A stretch of 64,000 nt of DNA, taken from NCBI RefSeq assembly GCF_002270355.1, contig NZ_NJFZ01000012.1, positions 186,001 to 250,000 on the forward strand. Direction: 5' to 3'. The notes under the pieces were generated by a model. It did not search any database, was not told where the DNA came from, and saw only the letters and a list, made by a program, of their open reading frames with translations. Of this stretch, positions 37,749-46,102 are shown piece after piece. The position numbers and the translations under genes were made by a program. Positions within the stretch are counted from its first letter, which is position 1, and each line of letters opens with the position of its first letter. The stretch comes from Flectobacillus sp. BAB-3569 (lineage in GTDB: Bacteria > Bacteroidota > Bacteroidia > Cytophagales > Spirosomataceae).

Positions 37749-38894
37749 ATGAGCAATCAGTCAAAAAATCTAAGACTCATTTCGCTGGATGCGCTTCGTG
37801 GGTTTGATATGTTTTGGATTATGAGTGGTGAGCATATCATTCATGCTTTGGCAGAAACTACGCATATCCCTGCATTTGAGTGGATGTCCGAACAACTGCA
37901 TCATACAGCTTGGGACGGTATCACATTTTACGATATGATATTCCCATTGTTTTTGTTTATTGCAGGTGCCTCGATGCCTTTCTCTATGCAAAAGAAAGTG
38001 AATGAAGCATCCGTTGCAGAGGCTTATGAGTTGCCTTTCAACATTAAAAAGCCTCTGTATTGGAGTATGTTAAAGCGAACTATTACGCTAATATTTTTAG
38101 GTCTAGTGGTAAATGGTTTGTTTAAATGGAATGGTTACGAGCAGACAAGAATGGCGAGTGTATTGGGTAGAATTGGACTAGCATGGTTTTTTGCAGGTCT
38201 TATTTATCTAAATGCCAATACCCAAAAACAAGTGTATTGGTTTGTATTTATTCTAATACTTTATTGGGCTTTAATGAAACTGGTACCAGTGCCAGGATTT
38301 GGGGCAGGGGTACTTACGAAAGAAGGCTCATTAGAATCTTATATAGATAGATTGCTTTTGCCAGGAAGATTACATAGCAAGGTTTTTGACCCAGAAGGTT
38401 TACTCTCAACGCTTCCTGCCATTGGAACAGCACTTTTAGGCGTTTTTACCACTACTTTTTTAAGAAGTAAATACTATAATTCCTCGTATGGGAAAATTGC
38501 GGTATTGGCAATTGCGGGACTTGTTTTGGTCCTAATTGGCTTAGTGTGGGATTTGTCATTTCCGATTAATAAACGATTATGGTCAAGCTCGTTTGTTTGC
38601 TTAGTAGGTGGATTTTCAATCTGGTTTTTTATCGTATTTTATTTGATTATCGACGTCTGGGGTTTTCAAAAATGGGCAGCACCGTTTATTTGGATTGGCT
38701 CAAACTCCATCTTGATTTATATGGCTTCAGAAGGTATCGTAAATTTTGGACATACTGCCAATTTCTTTTTTGGAGGAATTATTCAACACTGTCCAGAGCG
38801 TTGGCACAACGTTTTGACAGCTTGTGTCATTACATTGACACAAATTATATTACTGAGAGTTTTATATAAGAATAAGGTTTTTTTGAAAGTATAG
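37749..38894 (+). CDS. NagX/HGSNAT-like membrane acyltransferase (DUF5009 type)
   Basis: Multi-helix inner-membrane protein of the family that includes human heparan-alpha-glucosaminide N-acetyltransferase. From ATG 37749 it has 381 residues and about ten helices. The first segment RLISLDALRGFDMFWIM and then HHTAWDGITFYDMIFPLFLF align with HASWNGLTVADLVFPWFVF of HGSNAT, so His52 matches the residue that carries the acetyl group. The in-frame GTG at 37641 would overlap the GH89 stop and is less likely. It lies 107 bp after a GH89 gene, which performs the next step in the lysosomal pathway. Acetyl transfer to glucosamine is inferred. Confidence 0.85.
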   Translation: MSNQSKNLRLISLDALRGFDMFWIMSGEHIIHALAETTHIPAFEWMSEQLHHTAWDGITFYDMIFPLFLFIAGASMPFSMQKKVNEASVAEAYELPFNIKKPLYWSMLKRTITLIFLGLVVNGLFKWNGYEQTRMASVLGRIGLAWFFAGLIYLNANTQKQVYWFVFILILYWALMKLVPVPGFGAGVLTKEGSLESYIDRLLLPGRLHSKVFDPEGLLSTLPAIGTALLGVFTTTFLRSKYYNSSYGKIAVLAIAGLVLVLIGLVWDLSFPINKRLWSSSFVCLVGGFSIWFFIVFYLIIDVWGFQKWAAPFIWIGSNSILIYMASEGIVNFGHTANFFFGGIIQHCPERWHNVLTACVITLTQIILLRVLYKNKVFLKV

Positions 38895-38957
38895 AAGTGG
38901 AAGGAAACTGGTTAATAATGTCAAGGAGACATTATTAGAAATTGGGAGTATTATAGC

Positions 38958-38990
38958 AAACCCAATGCCAATAGAGGCATTGGGTTTCTT
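38958..38990 (+). terminator. Rho-independent terminator after the glycan locus
   Basis: AAACCCAATGCC at 38958-38969 pairs with GGCATTGGGTTT at 38976-38987 across a 6-nt loop and is followed by CTTTAT. It is a strong 12-bp perfect stem about 65 bp after the NagX-like stop, although the T-run is modest. Confidence 0.75.
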
Positions 38991-39052
38991 TATGGAAAGC
39001 AATTTTGTTAAATATCGGAAAGGAGAGTTTAACGGAAAAAGAGAGATTTTTT

Positions 39053-39224
39053 GCCCTCGTCGGAGTTTTCTCCAACGAGCCAAGCGAAAGCAACTAGCGA
39101 AGTACTGTGGACAAGATTTTGGTAGTTTTGCCCTCTTTTTTGCCCTCGTTGGAGTTTTCTCCAACGAGCCAAGCCTAAGCAATTAGCGAAGTACTGTGGA
39201 CAAGATTTTGGTAGTTTTTTGCCG
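39053..39224. repeat. Tandem repeat, 89-bp unit, two copies
   Basis: The unit begins GCCCTCGTYGGAGTTTTCTC, carries an internal hairpin (CTCGTTGGAG/CTCCAACGAG), then AGCCAAGC, and ends TACTGTGGACAAGATTTTGG with TAGTTTT. Copy starts are at 39053 and 39142, 89 bp apart; the second copy ends near 39224. A weaker single copy lies at 40089-40135. The region 38895-39265 has no gene. Confidence 0.8.
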
Positions 39225-39265
39225 ACGCTAAATTTGTTAAAGACAAACCAACAAAGGCTTAACGA

Positions 39266-39958
39266 CTACTGCAACCTACCCGTAGTTTTAACCTTCCCTA
39301 AATAATATTGTAAATATTTGAGTACAAAATAGCGTTTCTCATCAGTGAGTGATTCACCAATTTCGATTCTTTGATTGGCATAAATGACTATTTTGTAAAA
39401 TGGCTGCATTTGGTCTTTACTCTTGTAATAAGTAAACTCTTCTTCAATGCCTGAAACCGTTTTCCAATCGAAAGAATAGGTTGAATGCCAACCAAATATT
39501 TTTATTCCTTTTTCGATATTTCCTCCTCGATTGGTGAGATTGATATTGAGTTCTCCAAAAATTGATTGTAGGAATAACCAAATCATAAAGCCACCCAAAA
39601 TTGCCCCAAATCCCCAAATGATGTAGAGAATTTTAGCGTCTATCGATTCTAAGTCGATGACTTCAGTGGCAAAAAAGTAAAAAAACAAGAATACTGAAAT
39701 AGGAAGAACGCTGGCTATTAACCCATAGCCAATGGAGTTTTTGATTTGTAAAGAAATCCCATCAACATTCTTGGTGATGGTCATGTCTTCTGGAACCTGA
39801 GACAAATCTAATTCATAAGAAAATGTTGTTTGTGAAGGTGGACGATTAAATAAGGCTGAAAGCTTAAATACCTGCTGACAAGCATCACATTTGCCGATAT
39901 CCGTTTGGATATTGAGGTTGTAATTGGATACAGGTGTGTTACAATTGGGACAGTTCAT
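39266..39958 (-). CDS. Zinc-ribbon membrane protein of unknown function
   Basis: A 230-residue protein from ATG 39958. It begins with a zinc ribbon (MNCPNCNTPV, then KCDACQQVFKL), so Cys3, Cys6 and a later Cys-x2-Cys bind one metal. Two adjacent transmembrane helices follow (IASVLPISVFLFFYFFA, then LYIIWGFGAILGGFMIWLFL), and then a soluble C-terminal domain. Hypotheticals of this layout are common in Bacteroidota. The frame is open to 40006, but that part precedes the metal-binding start. No function is assigned. Confidence 0.72.
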   Translation of the reverse strand: MNCPNCNTPVSNYNLNIQTDIGKCDACQQVFKLSALFNRPPSQTTFSYELDLSQVPEDMTITKNVDGISLQIKNSIGYGLIASVLPISVFLFFYFFATEVIDLESIDAKILYIIWGFGAILGGFMIWLFLQSIFGELNINLTNRGGNIEKGIKIFGWHSTYSFDWKTVSGIEEEFTYYKSKDQMQPFYKIVIYANQRIEIGESLTDEKRYFVLKYLQYYLGKVKTTGRLQ

Positions 39959-40088
39959 ACAAAAGGTGTTTTGGTTTCTGGTTTGAAGGTAGAAAAATAA
40001 GCTCAATAAAAATGGAAATCATAGTTGGTCGAAATAATATAAGGTTAAGCGGTTAGAATATCACTTGTATGAAGGATTAGTATTGCAA

Positions 40089-40135
40089 ATTAGCCCTCGT
40101 TAGAGTTTTCTCCAGTGAGTTATGTGAAAGCAACT
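40089..40135. repeat. Single degenerate copy of the 89-bp tandem unit
   Basis: AGCCCTCGTTAGAGTTTTCT, then CCAGTGAGTTATGTGAAAGC and AACT resemble the head of the repeat at 39053, including the CTCGTT...GTGAG hairpin remnant. It lies in the gap before the DUF1569 gene. Confidence 0.5.
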
Positions 40136-40229
40136 TGCCTTTAGTTTAAGCATTTAATTTTCTTTAAACTATGTAAACTATTTTCTATTTTTAGTAAAAA
40201 ATCCTCATTTAACTAACGCTAATCTCATC

Positions 40230-40688
40230 ATGGCTTTACCCAATATTTTTACCTCGGAAGTTTCTCAAGAAATTATTCAAAGAATTAATCTACTTCAGAA
40301 GGATTCACAACCTTTATGGGGCCAAATGAGCGTAGCGCAAATGCTCGCTCATTGCTGTGTGACATACGAATTGGTTTATGAAGACAAGCATCCGAAGCCC
40401 AATTTCTTGCTTAAATTCTTTTTGAAATCATTTGTGAAAAATTTTGTGGTAAATGAAGTACCATATAAGCAAAGTTTAAAAACAGCTCCAGCTTTTATCA
40501 TTACGGAGCAAAAGGATTTTGAGTATGAAAAAAATCGATTGATTAATTATATCTCTCAAACTCAACAATTAGGAGAAGGCTATTTTGACCAAAAAGAATC
40601 TCATTCATTTGGCAAATTGAGTAAGACAGAATGGAATAATATGTTTTACAAACATCTCGACCACCATTTGAATCAGTTTGGCGCTTGA
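40230..40688 (+). CDS. DUF1569 family protein (DinB-like)
   Basis: A 152-residue cytoplasmic protein. Family signs are LWGQMSVAQMLAHC near the N-terminus and YKHLDHHLNQFG at the end; these His positions could form the metal site seen in DinB-type four-helix bundles. The length is typical. No activity has been established for the family. It stands as a single gene between a zinc-ribbon gene and map. Confidence 0.75.
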   Translation: MALPNIFTSEVSQEIIQRINLLQKDSQPLWGQMSVAQMLAHCCVTYELVYEDKHPKPNFLLKFFLKSFVKNFVVNEVPYKQSLKTAPAFIITEQKDFEYEKNRLINYISQTQQLGEGYFDQKESHSFGKLSKTEWNNMFYKHLDHHLNQFGA

Positions 40689-40833
40689 TTTTAGCGTCTT
40701 AATTGTAGCTTGGATTGGTAATAGCTCTGTTACTTTCAGATTTTTAAAGTAGTTTTGTAATAAATAACTGGTATTCCTTTGGACGCCACGTTATTTAGCG
40801 AGTTTTACCAAATCAAAACAACAAGCAATTAAC

Positions 40834-41598
40834 ATGCTCATCAAAAATGAATCAGAATTAGTTGGTATTAAGAAAATTAGTGAAGTGGTTGCCATAACAC
40901 TCAAAAAGATGTGTGAATATGCCAAAGTAGGTATGTCAACCAAAGAATTGGATGATTTTGGGGCAGAGATTCTAAAATCGTTTGGCGCAAAATCGGCACC
41001 TTATGCAACCTACAAATTTCCTGGCTGGGCTTGTATTAGCACCGACAAGGAATTTTGTCATGGAATTCCCTCTGATAAAAAGATATTACGTGAAGGCGAA
41101 TTGATCAACATCGACGTATCGGCTGAACTTGGAGGATATTACTCTGATAACGGTTGTTCATTTGTAGTGGGAGAGGATATTCATAATCATCAGCCACTCA
41201 TTAATGCTTCCAAAGAAATTTTGAAAATTGCCATAGACCATATCAAAGAAGGGGTAAGAATTGCAGATATCGGCGAAATGATAGAAAAAGAGTCGAAGAA
41301 AAGAGGTTATAAAGTAATCAAAAATCTGGCAGGACACGGCGTTGGAAGAAGATTGCACGAGCCTCCTCATGAGATTCTGAATTATAAAAACCGTCTTAAT
41401 TTTGAGAAATTTAAGAGAAATTCGGTAGTGGCCATCGAGACATTTATTTCTACTCACTCTACCATTGCTGAAACTCTCTCGGATGGCTGGACTATGGTAG
41501 GGAATAAAGGTGGCTATATGACTCAGCACGAACATACGATTGTTGTAACCGATGGCGCTCCGCTGATCCTTACTACAGGAAATGGTGTTTGGGACTGA
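40834..41598 (+). CDS. map: Type I methionine aminopeptidase
   Basis: Removes the initiator methionine from new proteins in the cytoplasm. The 254-residue protein has all five metal ligands at family spacing: Asp94 (INIDVSAEL), Asp105 (YYSDNG), His168 (AGHGVGRRLHEPP), Glu202 (AIETFI) and Glu233 (QHEHTI), plus His76 (CHGIPS) near the substrate. The length matches E. coli MAP and there is no N-terminal extension. It is away from the ribosomal protein operon where map often lies, so it may be a second copy. Confidence 0.96.
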   Translation: MLIKNESELVGIKKISEVVAITLKKMCEYAKVGMSTKELDDFGAEILKSFGAKSAPYATYKFPGWACISTDKEFCHGIPSDKKILREGELINIDVSAELGGYYSDNGCSFVVGEDIHNHQPLINASKEILKIAIDHIKEGVRIADIGEMIEKESKKRGYKVIKNLAGHGVGRRLHEPPHEILNYKNRLNFEKFKRNSVVAIETFISTHSTIAETLSDGWTMVGNKGGYMTQHEHTIVVTDGAPLILTTGNGVWD

Positions 41599-41630
41599 TT
41601 TTTCTGGAAAAAGCTTTTATGTTGTTGACT

Positions 41631-41659
41631 AATCCTCTCTTGTTTGAGAGGATTTTTTT
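41631..41659 (+). terminator. Rho-independent terminator after map
   Basis: AATCCTCTC at 41631-41639 pairs with GAGAGGATT at 41646-41654 and is followed by TTTTT. It is a short, strong stem 32 bp after the map stop. Confidence 0.85.
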
Positions 41660-41867
41660 GTTCAAACTAAGTATTTAAAAATGTAACTAAAAAAATAGTT
41701 TCATGGATAGGGGTACAAATTAATTAAAATGTCTTAGTTTTGAAATCAGATAAAACTGATGTTAAAATGAATATTTTTTGAACTTGGTTTAACGTATAAA
41801 AGAGCAAAATTGAAACAAATTTGTATATTCGTTTAGAAAATACAGCAATTATTATCCAAAATTAAGC

Positions 41868-42617
41868 ATGAAAAATATAATTTTAACGCTCTTTTACATC
41901 GGTATCACTATTGGAAATGCTTGGGCTGATGAGTCAAGAAATCAAACGGTTGTGCGCTCGAGAAACGAACATTTTACCTTTAAACTAAAGAAAAATAATT
42001 GGAATATGACTGATTCAAAAGGGAATCTGTTGTATTCAATTCCAGAAAAGGGTTTCGTTGCTATGTCTGTATTTATCACCAATGATGGCAAAAATGTGGT
42101 TGTAATGGATGATTTAATTTCAGGATCAAAATTGAACAAAAAAACGGTACTACGATTTTTTCATGAAGGTAAACAAACCGCTAGCTATAGCCTCAGCGAT
42201 TTGGTCAAGGATACTTGCAATATCGTGCACGCAGGTCAGTATGTAAAGTGGTCACTCGAAGATTTTGATTTGTTGAAAAATGATTCAACCTTTTCACTAG
42301 CGACTTTCGAATTTAACGAAATAGATTTTAATACTAAAACGGGTCAGATTACAAAAAATATAAAACCTTTCACCGTTGATCGTAATACCTATATTTTAAG
42401 AGGGAGGTTTTACAAATCTTCATCGTCTGACAAAACAGAAATGCTGGTGAGAAAATATATTTTGGGTGATAAACTTCCGTTTGATACCATCCATTTCAGT
42501 ACTGATATGTATACCAAAGGAAATTGGGATCAGGTGGTGGTCATAAAAGATGGAATAGATGTGACACCCATTCGCTTTCGAGGGGAAGTGTTCGGCGATG
42601 GATGCCTCATAAATTAA
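41868..42617 (+). CDS. Secreted protein of unknown function
   Basis: A 249-residue protein with a signal peptide (MKNIILTLFYIGITIGNAWA). The mature chain has beta-strand patterns (SRNEHFTFKLKKNNWNMTDS, then FVAMSVFITNDGKNVVVMDD) that could form a propeller or sandwich, but no family is recognised. It stands alone; repeats follow its stop. Confidence 0.65.
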   Translation: MKNIILTLFYIGITIGNAWADESRNQTVVRSRNEHFTFKLKKNNWNMTDSKGNLLYSIPEKGFVAMSVFITNDGKNVVVMDDLISGSKLNKKTVLRFFHEGKQTASYSLSDLVKDTCNIVHAGQYVKWSLEDFDLLKNDSTFSLATFEFNEIDFNTKTGQITKNIKPFTVDRNTYILRGRFYKSSSSDKTEMLVRKYILGDKLPFDTIHFSTDMYTKGNWDQVVVIKDGIDVTPIRFRGEVFGDGCLIN

Positions 42618-43106
42618 TTATGAGTGCTGAGTGAAGAATTGTGAATGTAATTTTTTAATTACTTAGTTAGCGAGCAAAATAAGCTTGATTAAAAGAGAAT
42701 TATATTGTTTCCCTTTGTAAAAGCTCCGTAGGAGTGACAGTTTGGTAGCAATAATTCTTGAGAAAAACCTTTTTTGAGCGCCGTAGGTGCGACAGAAAGC
42801 TAAAATCTGGAACCCTGTCGCTCCTTAGGAGCTGATGAAAAGATTGGGTTCTATAAAAAAATCCAAATAGACAGGGCTTATCAATGTTGTATAATTAATA
42901 ATTTGATGAGATAAAGTATTAGTAATCAAAAAAATTACACTTAAAACTTATCACTCACAATTCAGTACTCATACTTAGCATTCTTATTCAAAATTAAATA
43001 AATTTTATTTTTCTGAGTGCCCATAGCTGAGTGCCGAATGCCCAATAATGCAATCTTATTTTGCACTAATACCAAAGTATCAATACACAATAAAATATAA
43101 TTTACC
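42618..43106. repeat. Repeat-filled intergenic region with GCGACAG-family palindromes
   Basis: No gene. At 42713-42860 there is a compound repeat: AGCTCCGTAGGAGTGACAG with TTTGGTAGC, then GCGCCGTAGGTGCGACAGAA and CCTGTCGCTCCTTAGGAGCT, matching the elements at 23075-23236 and 7722-7780. On either side (about 42618-42660 and 42945-42990) are inverted pieces of another repeat (GAGTGCTGAGTGAAGAATTG / ATCACTCACAATTCAGTACT), so the whole block looks like a nested insertion. Confidence 0.7.
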
Positions 43107-43649
43107 ATGAATATACGTTTTATACTTCAAGAAGAAGATTATCTTCAACATGAGCTTTTTGTAGCTTCGGAAAACAAATTGTTTAAGTTTTCGCCCTCTA
43201 AAATCTTAGGTGTTTATTTGGCGGTTTCTGCGATTTCTGGGTATTATTTGTACACCCAAAATCACTTGACTGTAGCGTTGATTTCTATTGTGGTGGGTGG
43301 TGCTGTGATTATGGCATTACCACGATTGGTACGTGGGTATTACAAAAATGAGATTACCAAGTATGTTCAAAATACTTTTGGTGGTAGTTATGGCAAAGAA
43401 ATCGAGTGTGAGTTTTTTATGGACAATATGCTCATGGGAGATGGAGAGCGTGCTGCTACAATTGCCTATAATCAAATCGAAAATGTGACGGAAACAAGCG
43501 ATTATTTTTATGCCAAAATCCAGTCAAGCTCGCATATTATCATTCCTAAGGTTGGTATCGGGAATGCCCGTCCTGTAAAGCAGCGCTTATTGAATATCTG
43601 TGAAGAGTCGAAAATCCCTTATTACGAACAATTAGATTGGACTTGGTAA
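43107..43649 (+). CDS. YcxB-like membrane protein
   Basis: A 180-residue protein with two neighbouring transmembrane helices at about 34-48 and 54-72 (ILGVYLAVSAISGYYLYTQ, then VALISIVVGGAVIMALP), and a C-terminal soluble domain with the family pattern IAYNQIENVTETSDYFYAKI and HIIIPKVGI. The layout fits the YcxB-like domain family, whose role is unknown. A terminator follows. Confidence 0.65.
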   Translation: MNIRFILQEEDYLQHELFVASENKLFKFSPSKILGVYLAVSAISGYYLYTQNHLTVALISIVVGGAVIMALPRLVRGYYKNEITKYVQNTFGGSYGKEIECEFFMDNMLMGDGERAATIAYNQIENVTETSDYFYAKIQSSSHIIIPKVGIGNARPVKQRLLNICEESKIPYYEQLDWTW

Positions 43650-43675
43650 AATTAGTAAACCCATAAATTCTCCAG

Positions 43676-43722
43676 AATCCCAATCACTAATGCTCCTGAA
43701 GCTCCGTGGTTGGGATTTTTGC
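43676..43722 (+). terminator. Rho-independent terminator
   Basis: AATCCCAATCAC pairs with GTGGTTGGGATT and is followed by a T-run; the internal loop is about 18 nt. It lies between the YcxB-like gene and the nucleotidyltransferase gene. Confidence 0.75.
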
Positions 43723-43750
43723 TTTATATCCCTAAACTTCCTACAAAACC

Positions 43751-44527
43751 ATGATACAAACTGATTTTGCTTACCGTGTCAAACATATCCTCGAAAAAGA
43801 CGACCGCATTCTTGGTGTGGCAGTTGGTGGTTCGTGGATTGCGCAACAAATAGATGAATTTTCTGACCTTGATTTGGTGCTTGTAACAAAGGACAAAATA
43901 GCACCTAATAAGGCAAATATGATAGCTATCGCAGAATCATTGGGCGATTTTCTGTCGGGATTTACAGGAGAACATGTGGGCGAACCTCGATTGCTTATCT
44001 GTCTCTACGACAATCCCTTATTGCATGTAGATTTAAAATTTGTCACCCTAGACGAGTTTAAGGTGCGAGTCGAAACGCCTTTTATTTTATTGGATAAGAA
44101 TGGAGTGCTCCAACAAGCCATTCAAGATTCAGAAGCCCAATTTCCCTATCCTGATTATCAGTGGATTGAAGACCGTTTTTGGACTTGGGTACATTATGCT
44201 TTGCTCAAAATTGGGCGTGGAGAGTACCTTGAAGCATTGGATTTTTTAGGCTTTTTGCGAATGGTAGTTTTAGGGCCATTATTGCATATCAAAAATGGTA
44301 ATTTGCCAAGAGGCGTTCGAAAAGTTGAAATGGAATTAGAGGCGCTTGATTACCAAGCTTTGATTAGTACAGTTCCAACTTATCAAAAAGCAGACCTACT
44401 AAAAAGTTTGAGAAATGCAGTCGTTTTGTACCAAAAACTAAGAAGAGAACTATTTGATCAAACTATTCAACTCAATCCTAAAGTAGAAATTGCAGTATTA
44501 ACATACTTTGATTCATTTGAAGTTTAA
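43751..44527 (+). CDS. Nucleotidyltransferase-domain protein
   Basis: A 258-residue cytoplasmic protein of the minimal polymerase-beta type fold. The nucleotidyl transfer signature is VGGSW at 25-29, then SDLDLVLV with Asp39 and Asp41, and a third acidic position is likely in LLHVDLKF. The C-terminal half is helical (LLKIGRGEYLEALDFLGFLR). It is like streptomycin/lincosamide adenylyltransferase relatives, but no resistance role can be inferred. Automated annotation sometimes mislabels this family as an oxalate:formate antiporter. Confidence 0.8.
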   Translation: MIQTDFAYRVKHILEKDDRILGVAVGGSWIAQQIDEFSDLDLVLVTKDKIAPNKANMIAIAESLGDFLSGFTGEHVGEPRLLICLYDNPLLHVDLKFVTLDEFKVRVETPFILLDKNGVLQQAIQDSEAQFPYPDYQWIEDRFWTWVHYALLKIGRGEYLEALDFLGFLRMVVLGPLLHIKNGNLPRGVRKVEMELEALDYQALISTVPTYQKADLLKSLRNAVVLYQKLRRELFDQTIQLNPKVEIAVLTYFDSFEV

Positions 44528-44634
44528 AGCTGAATATAGGCAAAAGGGAATCTTTCTTTTGAAAATAAAGTTATCATTATTCCTAGATTTAGAAAAAGAT
44601 TCTTCTCAAATATTAAACATCCTCTTTAGCTTTT

Positions 44635-45351
44635 ATGAACGATATTATTGTCAAAAACCTATTCGAATATTGGACTGTTGTTGGTAGTTTGAATCAGTCA
44701 CTCAGACAAAGTCCTTATTTCAAATACAACCCAATTTCCAACTCTGATTGGCCAAAACGTGTTTTCGAATTAGAGAACTCAACGGAGGCTTTGGATGCGG
44801 TTATTGAGCTTTTACCAACTGCTAATTTTCCAGCCAGAATAACCACTTCTGGTTTGCACAATATTCAGCAGGATGAGCGCTTTGTATTCAACTTTGGTCT
44901 TCAAAATATGGCAATGTCATTGGACGCACAGTTGCCTTTTGAAGAAATCCCTGAAATTCATCAAGTTGTAGAAACAGAAGAAATCCTAGCTTATGCTCAT
45001 GTGGCCACAGTTGCTTTTAAATACTATTTCAACGCAGATGTTTTTGCCAATGTTTTACATCAATCAGCTCAAGTAAAAGCATTTGTATATGTAGAGGAGG
45101 GTGAAATTTTGGGTTGTGGGACTCTTTTTATTGATTCTGATAAGGTGGCAGGTTTACATACGATTGGTACACTTCCTGCGGGCAGAAACAAAGGAATCGG
45201 ACGTAAAATCACAGAGCGCTTATTGACGCAAGCTAAAAGCGAAGGATGTTCGATTGCAGTTTTGAATGCTTCGGTCATGGGTGAGCCGATTTATGCAAAA
45301 TTAGGATTTGAAACCTATGGCGAATTACAAACTTTTTCGGTGAAAGAATAA
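44635..45351 (+). CDS. GNAT-family N-acetyltransferase
   Basis: A 238-residue acetyl-CoA-dependent acyltransferase. The GNAT core is in the C-terminal half: LHTIGTLPAGRNKGIGRKIT carries the pyrophosphate-binding loop RNKGIG at 184-189, and YAKLGFETYGE ends the fold. The first 110 residues form an N-terminal domain often seen in such two-part proteins. The substrate is unknown. Confidence 0.88.
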   Translation: MNDIIVKNLFEYWTVVGSLNQSLRQSPYFKYNPISNSDWPKRVFELENSTEALDAVIELLPTANFPARITTSGLHNIQQDERFVFNFGLQNMAMSLDAQLPFEEIPEIHQVVETEEILAYAHVATVAFKYYFNADVFANVLHQSAQVKAFVYVEEGEILGCGTLFIDSDKVAGLHTIGTLPAGRNKGIGRKITERLLTQAKSEGCSIAVLNASVMGEPIYAKLGFETYGELQTFSVKE

Positions 45352-45413
45352 ATAGTTGCTTTTTTGCAACATTTGAAAAATTACGGAGTCTTTATCAAAA
45401 AAATAGTTCAAAT

Positions 45414-45959
45414 ATGATACAGACTCCACTTATTCGCTATTCGTTAGTTATTATTTGCATTTGGTTTTTAAACCTTCACAACACATTTGCATCAAATTTT
45501 CGTTTGAGGCAAATGTGTCCAACTAATTTTTCAGCTGACACCATTACCGCTGCATTTGCCAATCCTTTATTAGACTTAGATGAAGGGGAATCGCTTTCGG
45601 TGCTTGTCAACACAAACAATTGCTTTGGGAATACCAATCGGCTTGTGTTGTTTACAAGGGAAAATGGCAAATTAGTATCCAGATATTTCCTGAATCCTTC
45701 GATGAGTCCTCAGCCATTTATGTCAAGAGTGGCCTCTAGCGTCGATAATGGTGAGCTTGTATCTACCCATTTAATGAGTGAGGACAATATTACATTTTTT
45801 ATGAAATTCTTGTTAAGCCTTACCAAAGCAAAAGATATAGGGTGCTCGACCTCAGAAACGTATTATCTGAAATCTCGAGCCTATAATCTTCAAAAAACGG
45901 ATGGGAGCTGTCAGTGGTTTGGATTTGGACTACTCACGAAAGAGCTTTTTAACCAATAA
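45414..45959 (+). CDS. Secreted protein of unknown function
   Basis: A 181-residue protein with an N-terminal export signal (residues 1-26; YSLVIICIWFLNLHNTFA). There are four or more cysteines (RQMCPTN, TNNCFG, IGCSTS, GSCQWFG) that could form disulfides. No known domain is recognised. It has its own terminator. Confidence 0.65.
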   Translation: MIQTPLIRYSLVIICIWFLNLHNTFASNFRLRQMCPTNFSADTITAAFANPLLDLDEGESLSVLVNTNNCFGNTNRLVLFTRENGKLVSRYFLNPSMSPQPFMSRVASSVDNGELVSTHLMSEDNITFFMKFLLSLTKAKDIGCSTSETYYLKSRAYNLQKTDGSCQWFGFGLLTKELFNQ

Positions 45960-45974
45960 TTCAATAGATTGATT

Positions 45975-46002
45975 GTGTCAGAGAAATCTGACACTTTTTT
46001 TT
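45975..46002 (+). terminator. Rho-independent terminator
   Basis: GTGTCAGA at 45975-45982 pairs with TCTGACAC at 45987-45994 across a GAAA loop and is followed by eight T. It lies 15 bp after the preceding stop. Confidence 0.9.
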
Positions 46003-46102
46003 GTCATAAACTTTCAGCTGCTTTTCTATGAAATTCTGCCTTTGGTAATAAGTTTGAATGACAAAATTCAAGTATGGCCTATTTTACCTAAAAAAATCAT
46101 CC

